A stretch of 64,000 bases of DNA, taken from Candidatus Ruthia magnifica str. Cm (Calyptogena magnifica). Lineage in GTDB: Bacteria > Pseudomonadota > Gammaproteobacteria > PS1 > Pseudothioglobaceae. The notes under the pieces were generated by a model, which was not told the origin of the DNA, did not search any database, and worked only from the letters and a program-made list of their open reading frames with translations. Where the stretch lies: assembly GCF_000015105.1 (NCBI RefSeq), contig NC_008610.1, forward strand, positions 682,001 to 746,000, in the 5' to 3' direction. The translations under genes and the position numbers were made by a program. Every line of letters starts with the position of its first letter. Position 1 is the stretch's first letter. Shown here piece by piece: positions 9,015 through 22,849 of the stretch.

Positions 9015-9326
9015 TGTTTCAAATCAGTTTTTATATTCCTGAAACAAAACTAGAAGTTGTAAAAAATACTATATTTAAAGCGGGCGATGATAGGGTTGAT
9101 GATTATTAAAATTGCGATTAAAAAACGATTGGAATGGGTCAATTTAGATTCATTAAAAATTCCAACTCAGAGATTGGACACTTTGGATAAACTTGAAACT
9201 GTAAAAAAATACAAAGTAGAAATGGTATGTACAAATAATCATCTTAACTCGGTTATCAGTGTCATAAAATTTACACACCCTTACGAACAAGTGGCTTATT
9301 TTATTATTAAAATGGAGAACCAATGA
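9014..9326 (+). pseudogene. Broken NIF3/YqfO-like C-terminal domain protein (about 103 residues)
   Basis: The ATG at 9014 overlaps the stop of the AlkD-type gene. The frame reads MFQISFYIPETKLEVVKNTIF and AGDDRVDDY, then hits two TAA codons around NCD. It continues through KTIGMGQFRFIKNSNSEIGHFG, and a +1 shift is needed to enter KLETVKKYKVEMVC and THPYEQVAYFIIKMEN. This is the well-known small stand-alone protein related to the inserted PII/CutA-like domain of NIF3 proteins; an intact copy would be about 104 residues. Two stops plus one frameshift make it a recent pseudogene, because nearly the whole sequence is still readable. Confidence 0.88.
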
Positions 9327-10405
9327 ATACTAATACGCAAAAACCTTTTGAACATGGATTTATGTTAAGCTTATTATTCTTGGCTATTGGCGGATTAATT
9401 TGGCTATTCACCCCTTTTATCTCGGCCTTATTTTTATCACTCATGATTGCTATTACAACTTTTTCAAAATATGAACAATTACAAAATAGATTCTCATCCA
9501 ATAACTCAGCATTACTAACAACACTACTGGTAACGATTGTTTTAATTTTACCACTAGGTTATATTTTATTAATAAGCACGTTGGAAATTTCCACTTTAAT
9601 ACAAACAATCAATCATGATTTAAACTTTGATAAAATTACTCAAATTTTAAATCAAACTGTTACTAAACTCCCCTTATCAGACTTCATTAAAAACACTTTA
9701 AGCAGTACATTAAATAACAATTTAGAAGCCTTGTTCATTGGTGTTAAAGATTTCTCAATTGTCATACTTAAAAGTATTGTATCACTATCGTCACATTTTA
9801 TATTATTTTTAATCATTGTTATTTTTACACTTTATTACTTTTATATCGATGGTAAAAAAATTGTAACACGTATAAAAAGCTTATCGCCACTTGAAGCACA
9901 TTTAAACAATATTTTACTAAATCAATTTAAAAATTTATCCATTACACTAGTAGGTAGTGTGTTTTTAATTGCACTATTACAAGGCATGATATTCTCAATC
10001 ACGATTATAATTATTGGATTACCTGCTTTATATTTTGGTATTGCGATGGCGATGGCTAGTTTTATACCCTTATTGGGTGGTTTAATTATTTGGCTACCAT
10101 TGAGTTTGTATTTATATGCCCAAGGTCAAATCACTGATGCGCTAATTGTTGCACTCTCTGGAGCTGTTGTAATTGGTTTTATTGTTGATAATTTAGCTCG
10201 ACCTAGCATCATCAAATTCTTATCTAAAAAATCCAATGGTACAAATACACTAGACCACACTCTAATCACGGTATTATCTACCCTATCTGGCATTATACAA
10301 TTTGGTATTTTAGGTTTGTTTATTGGTCCTATTATTGCTGCAATGGCAATTAGTATTTTTGATATTTATAGCATTAGATATAATAAAGATAGATTTGGCT
10401 TATAG
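9323..10405 (+). CDS. AI-2E family (PerM-type) permease
   Basis: An inner-membrane protein of 360 residues with about seven to eight hydrophobic segments: two near the N-terminus (about 14-50), one near 60-85, one near 150-175, and a cluster from 205 to 345. PALYFGIAMAMASFIPLLGGLIIWLP (about residues 228-253, quoted across the motif) is the family signature in which F-I-P-x-x-G stands out. Family members export or import small molecules, and TqsA exports autoinducer-2; the substrate here is unknown. The ATG overlaps the stop of the broken NIF3-like gene. It is the likely last gene of that unit. Confidence 0.85.
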   Translation: MNTNTQKPFEHGFMLSLLFLAIGGLIWLFTPFISALFLSLMIAITTFSKYEQLQNRFSSNNSALLTTLLVTIVLILPLGYILLISTLEISTLIQTINHDLNFDKITQILNQTVTKLPLSDFIKNTLSSTLNNNLEALFIGVKDFSIVILKSIVSLSSHFILFLIIVIFTLYYFYIDGKKIVTRIKSLSPLEAHLNNILLNQFKNLSITLVGSVFLIALLQGMIFSITIIIIGLPALYFGIAMAMASFIPLLGGLIIWLPLSLYLYAQGQITDALIVALSGAVVIGFIVDNLARPSIIKFLSKKSNGTNTLDHTLITVLSTLSGIIQFGILGLFIGPIIAAMAISIFDIYSIRYNKDRFGL

Positions 10406-10471
10406 TATGCTTACCAAAAATTGCTTATTATATTTGACTATAATAGTGAATTTTAACCAAGCGTTATAACC

Positions 10472-10942
10472 ATGCTCAAAAGACTTGTTGAATTTTTAAA
10501 AAATAATTATCCTAATTATAATATTAAAGAATATTTAGATGCAAAATATATCCAACTTAACAACCCTCAACTTAAACAAATTGCTAATGCACTTCAAAGT
10601 GGCGAGTTAAATACAAAGCCTGCATCAAATTGCAGTGCAAGTCACTTTATTTTTCATTTTGGCTCAACCCTTGTTTTGCTACAAAAATATACAGCAAATT
10701 CAGACGCTATCTATCAAGCAGAACTCGCCTGGGAAACTGACTTTATATCAGTTAGATCTGTTAGAAATAAAGTCAAAGGCTTTTATTTTATTAATTTTGA
10801 ATTTGATGATGATTACAACACAACCTTGCAAGAGACAAAAAAAACTATCGAAGGTCATGTGAACAATACTGATAAAAATCAAGAAATTATTAACAAGATA
10901 ATGCCAGTATTAAAAGGTTTTATGTCGGCTATAAGTGATTGA
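10472..10942 (+). CDS. Hypothetical protein, 156 residues
   Basis: I do not recognise this protein. It is soluble, with no signal peptide or membrane segment, and mixed alpha/beta in appearance. It starts with a basic helix (MLKRLVEFLKNNY) and has a central hydrophobic strand region ASHFIFHFGSTLVLLQ followed by FYFINFEFDDDY. An uninterrupted 156-codon frame in DNA this AT-rich, with sensible composition, supports a real gene. It is separated from the permease by 66 bp containing a TATAATAG-like sequence that could be its -10 element. Its 3' neighbour ihfA converges on it. Confidence 0.65.
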   Translation: MLKRLVEFLKNNYPNYNIKEYLDAKYIQLNNPQLKQIANALQSGELNTKPASNCSASHFIFHFGSTLVLLQKYTANSDAIYQAELAWETDFISVRSVRNKVKGFYFINFEFDDDYNTTLQETKKTIEGHVNNTDKNQEIINKIMPVLKGFMSAISD

Positions 10943-11041
10943 CATATAGTTTATAAATATCACTTATAGATTAACAAGCAATTCTAAAATATTGGTAAAA
11001 TTTTAGCACTGTAACTTACACTTTTTAAGATACGTTTACGA

Positions 11042-11328
11042 TTATTCTCCTTTTTGAGTAGCTGATTTAAGCTTTAATCCTGATTTAAATACTACTACTT
11101 TCCTGGCTAAAATTTCAACCAATTCGCCAGTTTTAGGATTCCTGCCTGGTCTGGAAGATTTCTCTCTAATAACAAAGTTACCAAAACTAGATAGCTTTAC
11201 TGACTCTCCAGAGGCTAGAGTTTGTTTGATTTGATCAAAAAAATCATGCGTAATTGCCAATGCTTGAACATGGGTTATGTCCATACTTTTTACCAATGCA
11301 CTGGCAATATCTTTTTTAGTAATTGACA

Positions 11329-11329
<1 letters not shown>
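11042..11329 (-). CDS. ihfA: Integration host factor alpha subunit
   Basis: A DNA-bending nucleoid protein that pairs with IhfB. It has 95 residues. SFGNFVIREKSSRPGRNPKTGE (about 46-67) is the beta-arm region with the conserved R-x-G-R-N-P-K-T-G motif and the tip Pro that intercalates into DNA. The start overlaps the pheT stop by one base (TAATG), the classic pheS-pheT-ihfA order of gammaproteobacteria. The HU gene at 26.6 kb is broken, so IHF may be one of few remaining HU/IHF-family proteins. That last point is inference. Confidence 0.95.
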
Positions 11330-15172
<3,843 letters not shown>

Positions 15173-15194
15173 ATTTAGCTCCTATTATTATTTA

Positions 15195-15554
15195 TTATAC
15201 AACTAAAGCCTGTTTTGCTTGATCTGCAATTTTTGCAAATGCCGTTTTATCAAAAATAGCAATGTCTGATAAAACTTTACGATCAATTTCAATATCTGCT
15301 TTGCTTATACCATCAATCATTCTTGAATAACTTAAACCGTTATTACGTGCCTCAGCATTAATACGCACAATCCAAAGTCTGCGAAATTTACGACGTCTTT
15401 GACGACGATCACGATACGCATATTGTCCTGCTTTAATAACCGCTTGTTTAGCGACGCGATATACTTTAGATCTTGCGCCATAATAACCTTTAGCTTTCTT
15501 TAAAATTTTCTTATGTTTAGCGTGCGCTTGCACACCTCTTGATACTCTTGCCAT
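15195..15554 (-). CDS. rplT: 50S ribosomal protein L20
   Basis: 23S rRNA-binding protein needed early in 50S assembly, and the translational repressor of its own operon in many bacteria. It has 119 residues and starts [20 protein letters not shown], the invariant L20 N-terminus. The basic stretch [20 protein letters not shown] (about 46-65) and [11 protein letters not shown] are also diagnostic. It follows rpmI by 17 bp in the thrS-infC-rpmI-rplT operon. Confidence 0.98.
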   Translation of the reverse strand: MARVSRGVQAHAKHKKILKKAKGYYGARSKVYRVAKQAVIKAGQYAYRDRRQRRRKFRRLWIVRINAEARNNGLSYSRMIDGISKADIEIDRKVLSDIAIFDKTAFAKIADQAKQALVV

Positions 15555-15571
15555 TTTCTTATGCTCCCAAA

Positions 15572-15769
15572 TTAACTATAGGGTAACATTTTACGAACCA
15601 TTGCTACATCGGCTTTCTCAACCATGTCTGGTGCGCGTAAATTACGTTTTCTAGAAGAACTCTTCTTGGTCAAAATATGACGTAGGTGAGAGTGTTTACA
15701 TTTATAACCACCACTGGCAGTTTTTTTAAAGCGTTTTGCAGCTCCTTTATTGGTTTTTAACTTTGGCAT
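15572..15769 (-). CDS. rpmI: 50S ribosomal protein L35
   Basis: Small ribosomal protein of the 50S subunit. Two ATG codons stand in tandem at 15772 and 15769. The second is 6 nt after the AGGAG site and yields 65 residues, the normal length, so I place the start there. The sequence begins [20 protein letters not shown], the universal L35 start, and continues basic throughout ([15 protein letters not shown]). It lies 42 bp downstream of infC. Confidence 0.97.
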   Translation of the reverse strand: MPKLKTNKGAAKRFKKTASGGYKCKHSHLRHILTKKSSSRKRNLRAPDMVEKADVAMVRKMLPYS

Positions 15770-15811
15770 CATTTACTCCTTTTATTGTCCACCCTATCAA
15801 ACTTTTAAGTC

Positions 15812-16345
15812 TTACTTTTTCTTTGATTTAGGCGCCAGCATCATGCCCAGCTGACGACCCTCTAATTTTGCCTTTTGTTCTACATTGGCAAATTCTTCTG
15901 TATCCTTTTCAATTCTGTCTAACATTTCCATGCCCAGCTCTTTGTGTTGTATTTCGCGACCACGAAACCAAATACTAACTTTAACTTTGTCACCATTGTC
16001 TAAAAATTTCACCAAATTCTTAAATTTAATTTGATAATCGCTCTCTTCAGTACCTGGACGATACTTAATGGTTTTAACTGTGTTTCTTTTTTGTTTCTTT
16101 TTAGCTTCCTTCTTTTGTTGCTTTAATTCATAAAGAAATTTACCAAAATCCATAATTTTGCAAACAGGTGGCTGAGCATTCGGGGAAACCTCTACTAAAT
16201 CTAATTCAGCCTGCGTTGCTTTTTGCTTCGCAATATCGATATTAACAATACCAAGCTGCTCACCTTTGGCGTCAATCAATCGAATTTCTGCTACTCTAAT
16301 GGCATCATTAATTCGAGTTTTTATTTTATTTGTTTTTTTTATAAT
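15812..16345 (-). CDS. infC: Translation initiation factor IF-3, non-AUG start
   Basis: IF-3 binds the 30S subunit and rejects non-AUG or mismatched initiation. No ATG, GTG or TTG lies at the conserved N-terminus. In frame are ATT at 16345 and ATA at 16342, directly after the sequence CCAGGAG, giving about 177 residues (Escherichia coli has 180) and the family start with [18 protein letters not shown] downstream ATG at 16279 would remove this conserved N-domain strand. An AUU start that makes the gene autoregulated is known for E. coli infC. The AGGAG-to-ATT gap is only 2 nt and to ATA 5 nt, so which of the two is used is open. The first codons overlap the end of thrS. Confidence 0.93.
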   Translation of the reverse strand: MIKKTNKIKTRINDAIRVAEIRLIDAKGEQLGIVNIDIAKQKATQAELDLVEVSPNAQPPVCKIMDFGKFLYELKQQKKEAKKKQKRNTVKTIKYRPGTEESDYQIKFKNLVKFLDNGDKVKVSIWFRGREIQHKELGMEMLDRIEKDTEEFANVEQKAKLEGRQLGMMLAPKSKKK

Positions 16346-18237
16346 ATCTCCTGGTTTATCTTTTCTACAAAAGCTTCAATACTCATTACACCTAAATCTT
16401 TACCACCACGTTGTCGCACTGAAATTTGATCTTTTTCCATCTCACGATCACCAACTATTAAAATATAAGGATAACGTTGTAATGAATGCTCGCGTATTTT
16501 AAAGCCTATCTTCTCATTTCGCAAGTCCGAAATGACTCTAAGTCCTTGTTTTTTTAACTTTTTAGTTATATCAATAACAAAATCTGCCTGTTTTCCAGAA
16601 ATATTAATAACAACTGCTTGGATAGGCGTCAACCAACAAGGGTACGCGCCCTCATAATGTTCAATCAAAATACCCACAAATCGCTCTAGAGAACCTAAAA
16701 TTGCACGATGTAAGACAACAGGGGTTTGTTTTATATTATTTTCATCAATAAACTGTGCATCCAAGCGTTCTGGCATAGAAAAATCTACTTGCAAAGTACC
16801 ACACTGCCACTGTCGTTCTAGGCAATCTTTTAATACAAACTCAATTTTAGGTCCATAAAATGCACCTTCGCCTTTTTGAAATTCCCATTTAATGACTTTG
16901 GCATCAAGTGCTTCTGCTAACGCTGCTTCAGCCTTATCCCATACCTCATCTGAACCCACATGATTTTCTGGACGAGTTGAAAGTTTGATATCAACTTTAT
17001 CAAAACCAAAATGCTTATACACAGCAAAAGTCAAATCAATAAAGGTTGAAACCTCAACTTGAATTTGCTCAGGCGTACAAAAAATATGGCCATCATCTTG
17101 TACAAAATTACGTACACGCATAATACCATGCAACGTACCTGAAGGCTCATTACGATGGCACGAACCAAACTCTGCCAAGCGTAGTGGTAAATCACGATAA
17201 GATTTTAAGCCTTGATTATAAATTTGGATATGTGCAGGACAATTCATGGGTTTCACTGCATAATCACGATTTTCAGAGCTAGTAGTAAACATAGTATCGC
17301 CAAATTTTTCCCAATGACCTGACTTTTCCCAAAGGCTTTTATCAATTAATTGTGGTGTATGCACTTCTTGATAGTCATTGTCTTTGAAAATACCACGCAT
17401 ATATTGCTCAATCAATTGGCATAATGTCCAGCCTTTAGCGTGCCAAAATATCATGCCAGGTGCTTCTTCTTGTATGTGAAATAAATCTTGAATTTTACCA
17501 ATTTTACGATGGTCGCGTCTTGAGGCTTCTTCCAATCTGTGTAAGTGTTCTTCTAAATCTTGCTTGGTAGCCCAAGCTGTACCATACACACGTTGTAACA
17601 TTTCATTATTAGAGTCGCCACGCCAGTAAGCACCTGCTAATTTCATTAATTTAAAAGCTTTTAACTTAGCAGTCAAAGGCACATGTGGCCCACGACAAAG
17701 GTCAATAAAATTCCCTTGCTTGTACAAAGACAGTGTTTGGCCCGCAGGAATTGATTCAATAATTTCAGTCTTATAGTACTCGCCCTTATCTTTAAAAAAT
17801 TGTATCGCCTCATTACGACTCATTTCAAATCTTTCAATTTTAAGATTTTGTTTAACCAGTTTGTGCATATTTTTTTCAATTTTAGCTAAATCACTCTCTG
17901 AAAAACCATCTTTATATACAAAATCATAATAAAAACCATTGTCAATCACAGGTCCAATTGTCACTTGCGCCTTTGGGTAAAGCATTTGCGTGGCTTGTGC
18001 CAATAAGTGCGCTGTAGAGTGGCGAATAATCTCAAGCCCTTTGTCATCATTCGCTGTAATAATCGCAAGATTAGCATCTGTTTTGATTAAAAACGAAGTA
18101 TCAACCAACTGGCCATCAACCTCACCAGCCAATGCAGCTTTAGCCAGGCTCAAACCAATAGACTTTGCTACTTGTGTCACGCTAACTACTTGCTCAAATA
18201 TTTTTTGAGTCCCGTCTGGAAGAGTAATAATTGGCAT
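16339..18237 (-). CDS. thrS: Threonyl-tRNA synthetase
   Basis: Charges tRNA-Thr. It has 632 residues, standard length. The N-terminal TGS domain starts [14 protein letters not shown]. The editing domain follows with [10 protein letters not shown] (about 72-81, metal-binding HxxxH). Class II motif 2 is visible around [15 protein letters not shown], and zinc ligands around KPMNCPAHI (Cys near 334) and [12 protein letters not shown], with [16 protein letters not shown] as motif 3. It heads the thrS-infC-rpmI-rplT operon, and its last codons contain the infC ribosome site and start. Confidence 0.97.
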   Translation of the reverse strand: MPIITLPDGTQKIFEQVVSVTQVAKSIGLSLAKAALAGEVDGQLVDTSFLIKTDANLAIITANDDKGLEIIRHSTAHLLAQATQMLYPKAQVTIGPVIDNGFYYDFVYKDGFSESDLAKIEKNMHKLVKQNLKIERFEMSRNEAIQFFKDKGEYYKTEIIESIPAGQTLSLYKQGNFIDLCRGPHVPLTAKLKAFKLMKLAGAYWRGDSNNEMLQRVYGTAWATKQDLEEHLHRLEEASRRDHRKIGKIQDLFHIQEEAPGMIFWHAKGWTLCQLIEQYMRGIFKDNDYQEVHTPQLIDKSLWEKSGHWEKFGDTMFTTSSENRDYAVKPMNCPAHIQIYNQGLKSYRDLPLRLAEFGSCHRNEPSGTLHGIMRVRNFVQDDGHIFCTPEQIQVEVSTFIDLTFAVYKHFGFDKVDIKLSTRPENHVGSDEVWDKAEAALAEALDAKVIKWEFQKGEGAFYGPKIEFVLKDCLERQWQCGTLQVDFSMPERLDAQFIDENNIKQTPVVLHRAILGSLERFVGILIEHYEGAYPCWLTPIQAVVINISGKQADFVIDITKKLKKQGLRVISDLRNEKIGFKIREHSLQRYPYILIVGDREMEKDQISVRQRGGKDLGVMSIEAFVEKINQEIL

Positions 18238-18268
18238 TACAAGAATATGAAAATAAAAAGGCTGTATT

Positions 18269-19990
18269 TTACCTTGATAATATGTTTATTTGCTCAATCA
18301 TTAGTTGTAATGAAATACTACCTCGCCAACTATTAATGGATAATTTATAAGCCACTAAAGCTTGCATGGATAACAATGGTGGTTGAAAAAATGCAATAGC
18401 GTCAAATACTTGAGTATTACCTTTAAGTTTCAAGAGAAATTTTAGGTGTTTTTCGCCAACTATTTTTTGCTCAATAATTTCAAACTCACCATAAAAAATT
18501 GGTTCGTCAAACCCTTGACCCCAAGGTCCAGCATCGACTAATAATTGTGCATTGTCTAAAGACAAGTCAAATGCTTCTAATTCGCCATCAGTTAGTAACT
18601 CAACTTTAGGCATTCGATTATCTAGATGAGTTTGAATAACATTTTCAAAAGCTTGCTTAAAATCAGTGAAATTTTCAGGTTTGATACTCAATCCTGCTGC
18701 CATGGCATGGCCACCAAATTTTAAAATTAAATCAGGGTTTTGCCTATCTAATAAATCTAATAAATCTTTAATATGTACACTTGGAATAGAGCGAATAGAG
18801 CCTTTTAAGTCACTATCAGACTGGGCAAATATCGCAACTGGACAATGATAATCCTCTTTAAGTTTACCAGCTACAATACCGATAATACCCTCATGCCAAG
18901 AGGGATCAAATAAACTAATGGCAAACCTATCACTACTCATATTTTCTTGTGTAATAGATAATTCTTGCGCATCAACAATAGCTTGTGCTTGGTCTTGCAT
19001 GCGAGCTTGTTCTTGTTTGCGCTGTTGATTGAACGCTTCTAACTCTTGAGCATAGCGCCTAGCATCATTAATATCTTCAGTTAGCAAGCATTTAATACCA
19101 CGAGAAATATCATTCAAACGCCCAGCTGCATTTAGGCGTGGTGCGACTGAAAAACCTAAATCACTAGCACGTAAGGTTGCACTTGGTCGATTTGAGATTT
19201 CCAGTAGTGCCAAAATACCTGGAGCGCATTTTTTTTGTTGAATGCGTTTAACGCCTTGGTTGACCAAAATTCTATTATTTTGGTCAAGTTTTACCACATC
19301 AGCTACTGTACCAAGTGCAACTAAATCCAACATATTTCGCAAATCTGGCGGGGTAATTTTATAATTGGTAAAATAATTACACTTAATCAAATGAGTTTTA
19401 AAAGCTGAAAACAAGTAAAAACACACGCCAACACCTGCTAAATTTTTGCTTAAAAACTCACAGCCTTTAAGATTGGGATTGATAATGATATCTGCTTGTG
19501 GCAGAGTCTTACTGGGTAAGTGATGATCAGTGATAATCACCTGAATATTTGATGATTTTGCCAGTTTTACTCCGTCAAAACTTGAAATTCCATTGTCAAC
19601 TGTGATGATCAAATCTGGTTGTTTTTCTTGAATGGCTAATTTTACAATCTCTTCACTCAAGCCATAACCATGTTCAAAACGATTAGGCACTAAGAAATCA
19701 ACAAACTTTGCTCCCATCATACGTAATGACTTAACTGCTACAACAGATGCAGTTGCCCCATCACAATCAAAATCGCCAACAATTAAAATACGTTTTTGAT
19801 TAAGTAGGGCTTGCTCAAGTAAAACAAGTGCAACATCTAGTTGGAGAAAATTAGGTTTTAAAAGATGGATAAGATTCAAAGACAAATGCGACTCATTAAT
19901 ACCACGAGCGGCGTAAATTTTCTTTAAAAAAGTGGGAATGTCATCTGAATATGAATCAAGTAAATTTTGATCTATTATTCTAGTAAGCAT
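18269..19990 (-). CDS. recJ: Single-stranded-DNA-specific exonuclease RecJ
   Basis: A 5'-3' ssDNA exonuclease used in recombination and mismatch repair. It has 573 residues from the ATG at 19990; a GTG one codon earlier is the alternative start. DHH-family motifs are clear: [12 protein letters not shown] (about 75-86, motif I), ITVDNGIS (motif II) and VIITDHHLP (motif III). The DHHA1 domain is marked by [11 protein letters not shown] (about 423-433). The start overlaps the end of the DUF1566 gene by 11 nt. RecJ is retained although the radA copy in this window is destroyed. Confidence 0.95.
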   Translation of the reverse strand: MLTRIIDQNLLDSYSDDIPTFLKKIYAARGINESHLSLNLIHLLKPNFLQLDVALVLLEQALLNQKRILIVGDFDCDGATASVVAVKSLRMMGAKFVDFLVPNRFEHGYGLSEEIVKLAIQEKQPDLIITVDNGISSFDGVKLAKSSNIQVIITDHHLPSKTLPQADIIINPNLKGCEFLSKNLAGVGVCFYLFSAFKTHLIKCNYFTNYKITPPDLRNMLDLVALGTVADVVKLDQNNRILVNQGVKRIQQKKCAPGILALLEISNRPSATLRASDLGFSVAPRLNAAGRLNDISRGIKCLLTEDINDARRYAQELEAFNQQRKQEQARMQDQAQAIVDAQELSITQENMSSDRFAISLFDPSWHEGIIGIVAGKLKEDYHCPVAIFAQSDSDLKGSIRSIPSVHIKDLLDLLDRQNPDLILKFGGHAMAAGLSIKPENFTDFKQAFENVIQTHLDNRMPKVELLTDGELEAFDLSLDNAQLLVDAGPWGQGFDEPIFYGEFEIIEQKIVGEKHLKFLLKLKGNTQVFDAIAFFQPPLLSMQALVAYKLSINSWRGSISLQLMIEQINILSR

Positions 19991-20531
19991 CACTCACTGC
20001 TCGAATATGAGCATCAAAAGATTTGTCAGAACTTTTACTACCACCATAAAAAAATGGTAAATCAATCGCAATATTAACATCTTGCTCGTCCGCGCTCCAA
20101 TAAGATTTGCGTTTGGTGTTTGGAAAAAAATCTGGATTGATAAGCAAGTCATTATCACCATAAATCAATAAAGTTCTCAATTCTGACTCACTGGGTAAAC
20201 GCCAAGCACTTTGTTTACATAACTTAACTGTATTTAACGCATTAATAAACGCCTGAGTATTGCAGTTTTTACCCCAGTGGCAATGATGGCTATAATCGCC
20301 ATTATCAACCCCTGATTTACCATCAAACCAAGTATAAGTGTTATTCGTATCTTGTAATCCTTTATCGCTTAATTTGACCTCCCATACCAATTTAGAATGC
20401 TGGTCAAGTACACACCGATGATTTTTAAATTCGTTTTCAAGAATATTCCCTTGCGCTGAAACCCTAATTAACTGCGCATTCACAATTGAAACACAAGCAA
20501 AGAATGACAAAAAAGCGATTATTTTATGCAT
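19980..20531 (-). CDS. Exported DUF1566 (Lcl_C) domain protein
   Basis: A 183-residue protein with a signal peptide (about residues 1-19, ending VNA|Q), so periplasmic or outer-membrane associated. The mature part has the DUF1566 pattern: LVWEVK (about 48-53), a WRLPSESELRTLL segment (about 126-138) and YWSADEQD (about 159-166). This fold resembles lectin-like FGE domains and occurs in surface proteins of many proteobacteria; its function is unknown. Four cysteines in the middle could form disulfides. It overlaps thiO by 8 nt and recJ by 11 nt, so it is translated within that operon. Confidence 0.75.
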   Translation of the reverse strand: MHKIIAFLSFFACVSIVNAQLIRVSAQGNILENEFKNHRCVLDQHSKLVWEVKLSDKGLQDTNNTYTWFDGKSGVDNGDYSHHCHWGKNCNTQAFINALNTVKLCKQSAWRLPSESELRTLLIYGDNDLLINPDFFPNTKRKSYWSADEQDVNIAIDLPFFYGGSKSSDKSFDAHIRAVSDAY

Positions 20532-21510
20532 TGATAATCAGCTGTTTAATTTTATCTGCACTGGCAGGTGCCATATTTAAGCCATTACTAAAATGCCCAG
20601 TATTTATTAATAAATGCTCAAATTGCTCATGCTTACCTAGTATAACTTTACCAGAAAGGCTTGCCGGTCTAAAGCCAGACCACTGATATTCAATTTTCGC
20701 ATTAAGTAAAGCTGGAAACCTTTGATAGGCGAATTCATGAAGTAATTTTTGCACACCAATATCAATACGACCATCAAAACCAACATTTTCCATAGTGGAA
20801 CCCACCAGTATTCGCCCATCTGCCCTTGGGATAATGTACCTACCTTGATCTAGCACAATATTTTCTACCACGTCCTTAGTTGATTTTAGAACAATCATTT
20901 GTCCTTTCATCGGAAAAACCTCATCAGTAAGTCTCAGCAACTTTGAGCTCCATGCACCAGAACAAACAATAACGTCCTGTGCAAAATAATCTTTATTTTT
21001 GGTTTTCACACCAATCACTTGATTGTCTTTTATCAATAAATCATTTGCTTGAATATGTTCAATGATATTCACCCCTTTATTCAAAATATCAACCTTTAAG
21101 GCTTTTAATAATCTTGGATTTCGAACCTGGGCGATATTAGCAAACAATACACCATCAGCATGATGTTGGTAATAAATATTGTATTTATTTATCCATTGTA
21201 TTGCCAGAGGCAAATCATATTCATCCATCATCAGCAAGCCAGATTTTAGATATTGAGCGTCAATGCCTGTGTCTTCAAAAATTTGCAAACATAAGTCTGC
21301 ATAAACCAATTGTGAAGCAAAACTTAATTCATTGGTCAAATCATCATAATGCCAAGGGTACAATGGACTAATAATACCACCACCCGCCCAAGATGATTCT
21401 TTACCACACTCACGTTGGTCTAACAAGGTAACACTAGCACCTGCCATTACTAGCGTTCTTGCACTCATCATACCAATAACACCGCCACCAATCACTAAAC
21501 AATCACTCAT
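20524..21510 (-). CDS. thiO: FAD-dependent glycine oxidase-like protein (ThiO type)
   Basis: A flavoprotein of 328 residues. GGGVIGMMSARTL (about 8-20) is the dinucleotide-binding loop, followed by LLDQ and the SSWAGGGIISPLYPW segment typical of ThiO and related D-amino-acid oxidases. VCSGAWSSKLL and the C-terminal GHFSNGLNMAPASA are the family's later FAD contacts. ThiO makes iminoglycine for the thiamine thiazole ring. No other thi gene is in the window, so the role is inferred. The ATG at 21510 overlaps the lspA stop (ATGA), with GGAAAA as ribosome site; an upstream in-frame TTG is less likely. Confidence 0.8.
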   Translation of the reverse strand: MSDCLVIGGGVIGMMSARTLVMAGASVTLLDQRECGKESSWAGGGIISPLYPWHYDDLTNELSFASQLVYADLCLQIFEDTGIDAQYLKSGLLMMDEYDLPLAIQWINKYNIYYQHHADGVLFANIAQVRNPRLLKALKVDILNKGVNIIEHIQANDLLIKDNQVIGVKTKNKDYFAQDVIVCSGAWSSKLLRLTDEVFPMKGQMIVLKSTKDVVENIVLDQGRYIIPRADGRILVGSTMENVGFDGRIDIGVQKLLHEFAYQRFPALLNAKIEYQWSGFRPASLSGKVILGKHEQFEHLLINTGHFSNGLNMAPASADKIKQLIINA

Positions 21511-21965
21511 TTTTTCCAATCCACTATAATCAACACCACCACGCCAACACTGATAAAAATATCAGCAAAATTAAAAATTGGGTAATTAAATCCAGCATAG
21601 TAAAGATCAATAAAATCAACAACAAAGCTATTGGCAATTCGGTCAATCATATTGCCAATCGCACCTGACAAAATCAACACCAAACTGACAAGTTTTAACT
21701 GATGCTTTAAAGATGTTTTTAATATCAAAACACTAATAACAATACTGGCAATCGCAGAAACACTTGATAAAAAATAACGCTGCCAACCGCCACTGTCAGC
21801 CAAAAAACTAAATGATGCACCGTAATTACGAGTAAAAGTAAGCGACAAAAATTCATTAATGGCAATTGAGTTGCCAATGCTTAAATATTCACAAGCCAAT
21901 AATTTTGTTAACTGGTCAAAGACAACTAGTAGTGCAACTAATAAAAAATAATGTTTTATTTTCAC
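21507..21965 (-). CDS. lspA: Lipoprotein signal peptidase (signal peptidase II)
   Basis: An inner-membrane aspartyl protease that cleaves prolipoproteins at the lipobox. It has 152 residues and four membrane segments (about 7-23, 67-82, 92-110, 130-148). The catalytic pair is visible: NMIDRIANSFVVDFIDLY (about 107-124, first Asp region) and FNFADIFIS (second Asp). The N-terminal TRNYGASFSFL matches the conserved N-x-G-A-A/S-F motif. It would process the SlyB-like lipoprotein at 14.7 kb and the transglycosylase at 51 kb. It lies between a dead transporter and thiO. Confidence 0.96.
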   Translation of the reverse strand: MKIKHYFLLVALLVVFDQLTKLLACEYLSIGNSIAINEFLSLTFTRNYGASFSFLADSGGWQRYFLSSVSAIASIVISVLILKTSLKHQLKLVSLVLILSGAIGNMIDRIANSFVVDFIDLYYAGFNYPIFNFADIFISVGVVVLIIVDWKK

Positions 21966-22758
21966 GCTTTATTTGGGTTAAATTTTAATATAACAGCAAT
22001 GGGTATCACAAACCATACACCAATAACAATCCAAAGTAAACTACCGAGCTTTCTGTAATTTTGTACACTAGTTATAACACCGTTTGTAATAATTTCTTTA
22101 CTAACAACAAAAAATTTGTTTAAATATTTAGTGAGTAAACCACCAGCGGTAAGTGCAATATTCATCAAACTTGTCATCAAGGCAAACCAAGTGCCTTTTC
22201 TCCTTCTGGAGCATGAATAGCCACTAACGTTAACATAAACACTTGGGATATATAATTAAAAGGTGAAGAGATGGCCACACCTAATGAAAATCTTGCGAAA
22301 ACCTGAATAGTAGCAAGTTCTTGATTGATTTTATCCTGACTTTGAGATTTATCAGCAGCCACATCTTATATAATAAATCCTACTATAGTGATGATACTGG
22401 CAACCACATAAATAAACTTTTTACCCTGCACAATAACGTAATCACCGACAACAGCAATCATAAGTACAGAACTCAGTGTAATTAGAATAGCACCTATATA
22501 AACATAAGACTTTCGATTAGATCCAAAAATTTTAATACTATCAACCATCTGTCCAAAAATCATCTTAACAGTCCATGGAACCGTCAGTCCATACAACAAG
22601 CTCGGCCAAGTCAAATGCTGACATGTCTAAAGCATTCTTCACCCAAAATTCTCAGCAATGGCAGTAAAAACACTACTACCATAAGAAAAATAAATCAATA
22701 ATAGCAGGATATAGCCCATTCTAAGCATTCGAATGGGCGTTAAGAAAATATCTAACAT
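21962..22758 (-). pseudogene. Broken MFS transporter, folate/biopterin (BT1)-like
   Basis: From an ATG at 22758 the frame reads a membrane start (MLDIFLTPIRMLRMGYILLL) and SVFTAIAENFG. A frameshift then leads to VKNALDMSAFDLAEL and another to LTVPWTVKMIFGQMVDS with FGSNRKSYVYIGA. Further shifts separate the remaining parts (FARFSLGVAISSPFNYISQVF; TAGGLLTKYLNKFF; SLLWIVIGVWFVIPIAVIL). LTVPWTVKMIFGQMVDS and the G-x-x-R-x-S-Y motif resemble BT1 folate/biopterin carriers. The total length is about 265 codons, short for an intact carrier, so deletions accompany the shifts. It is adjacent to lspA and divergent from fabI. Confidence 0.78.
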
Positions 22759-22849
22759 TTGTAAAATAATAATAGTAAGAAACAGTTAGGTATTATAGGT
22801 GTTGTGTAGGTTATAATTTATTTTTTATCAAAAACAAAATTGGAGATTT

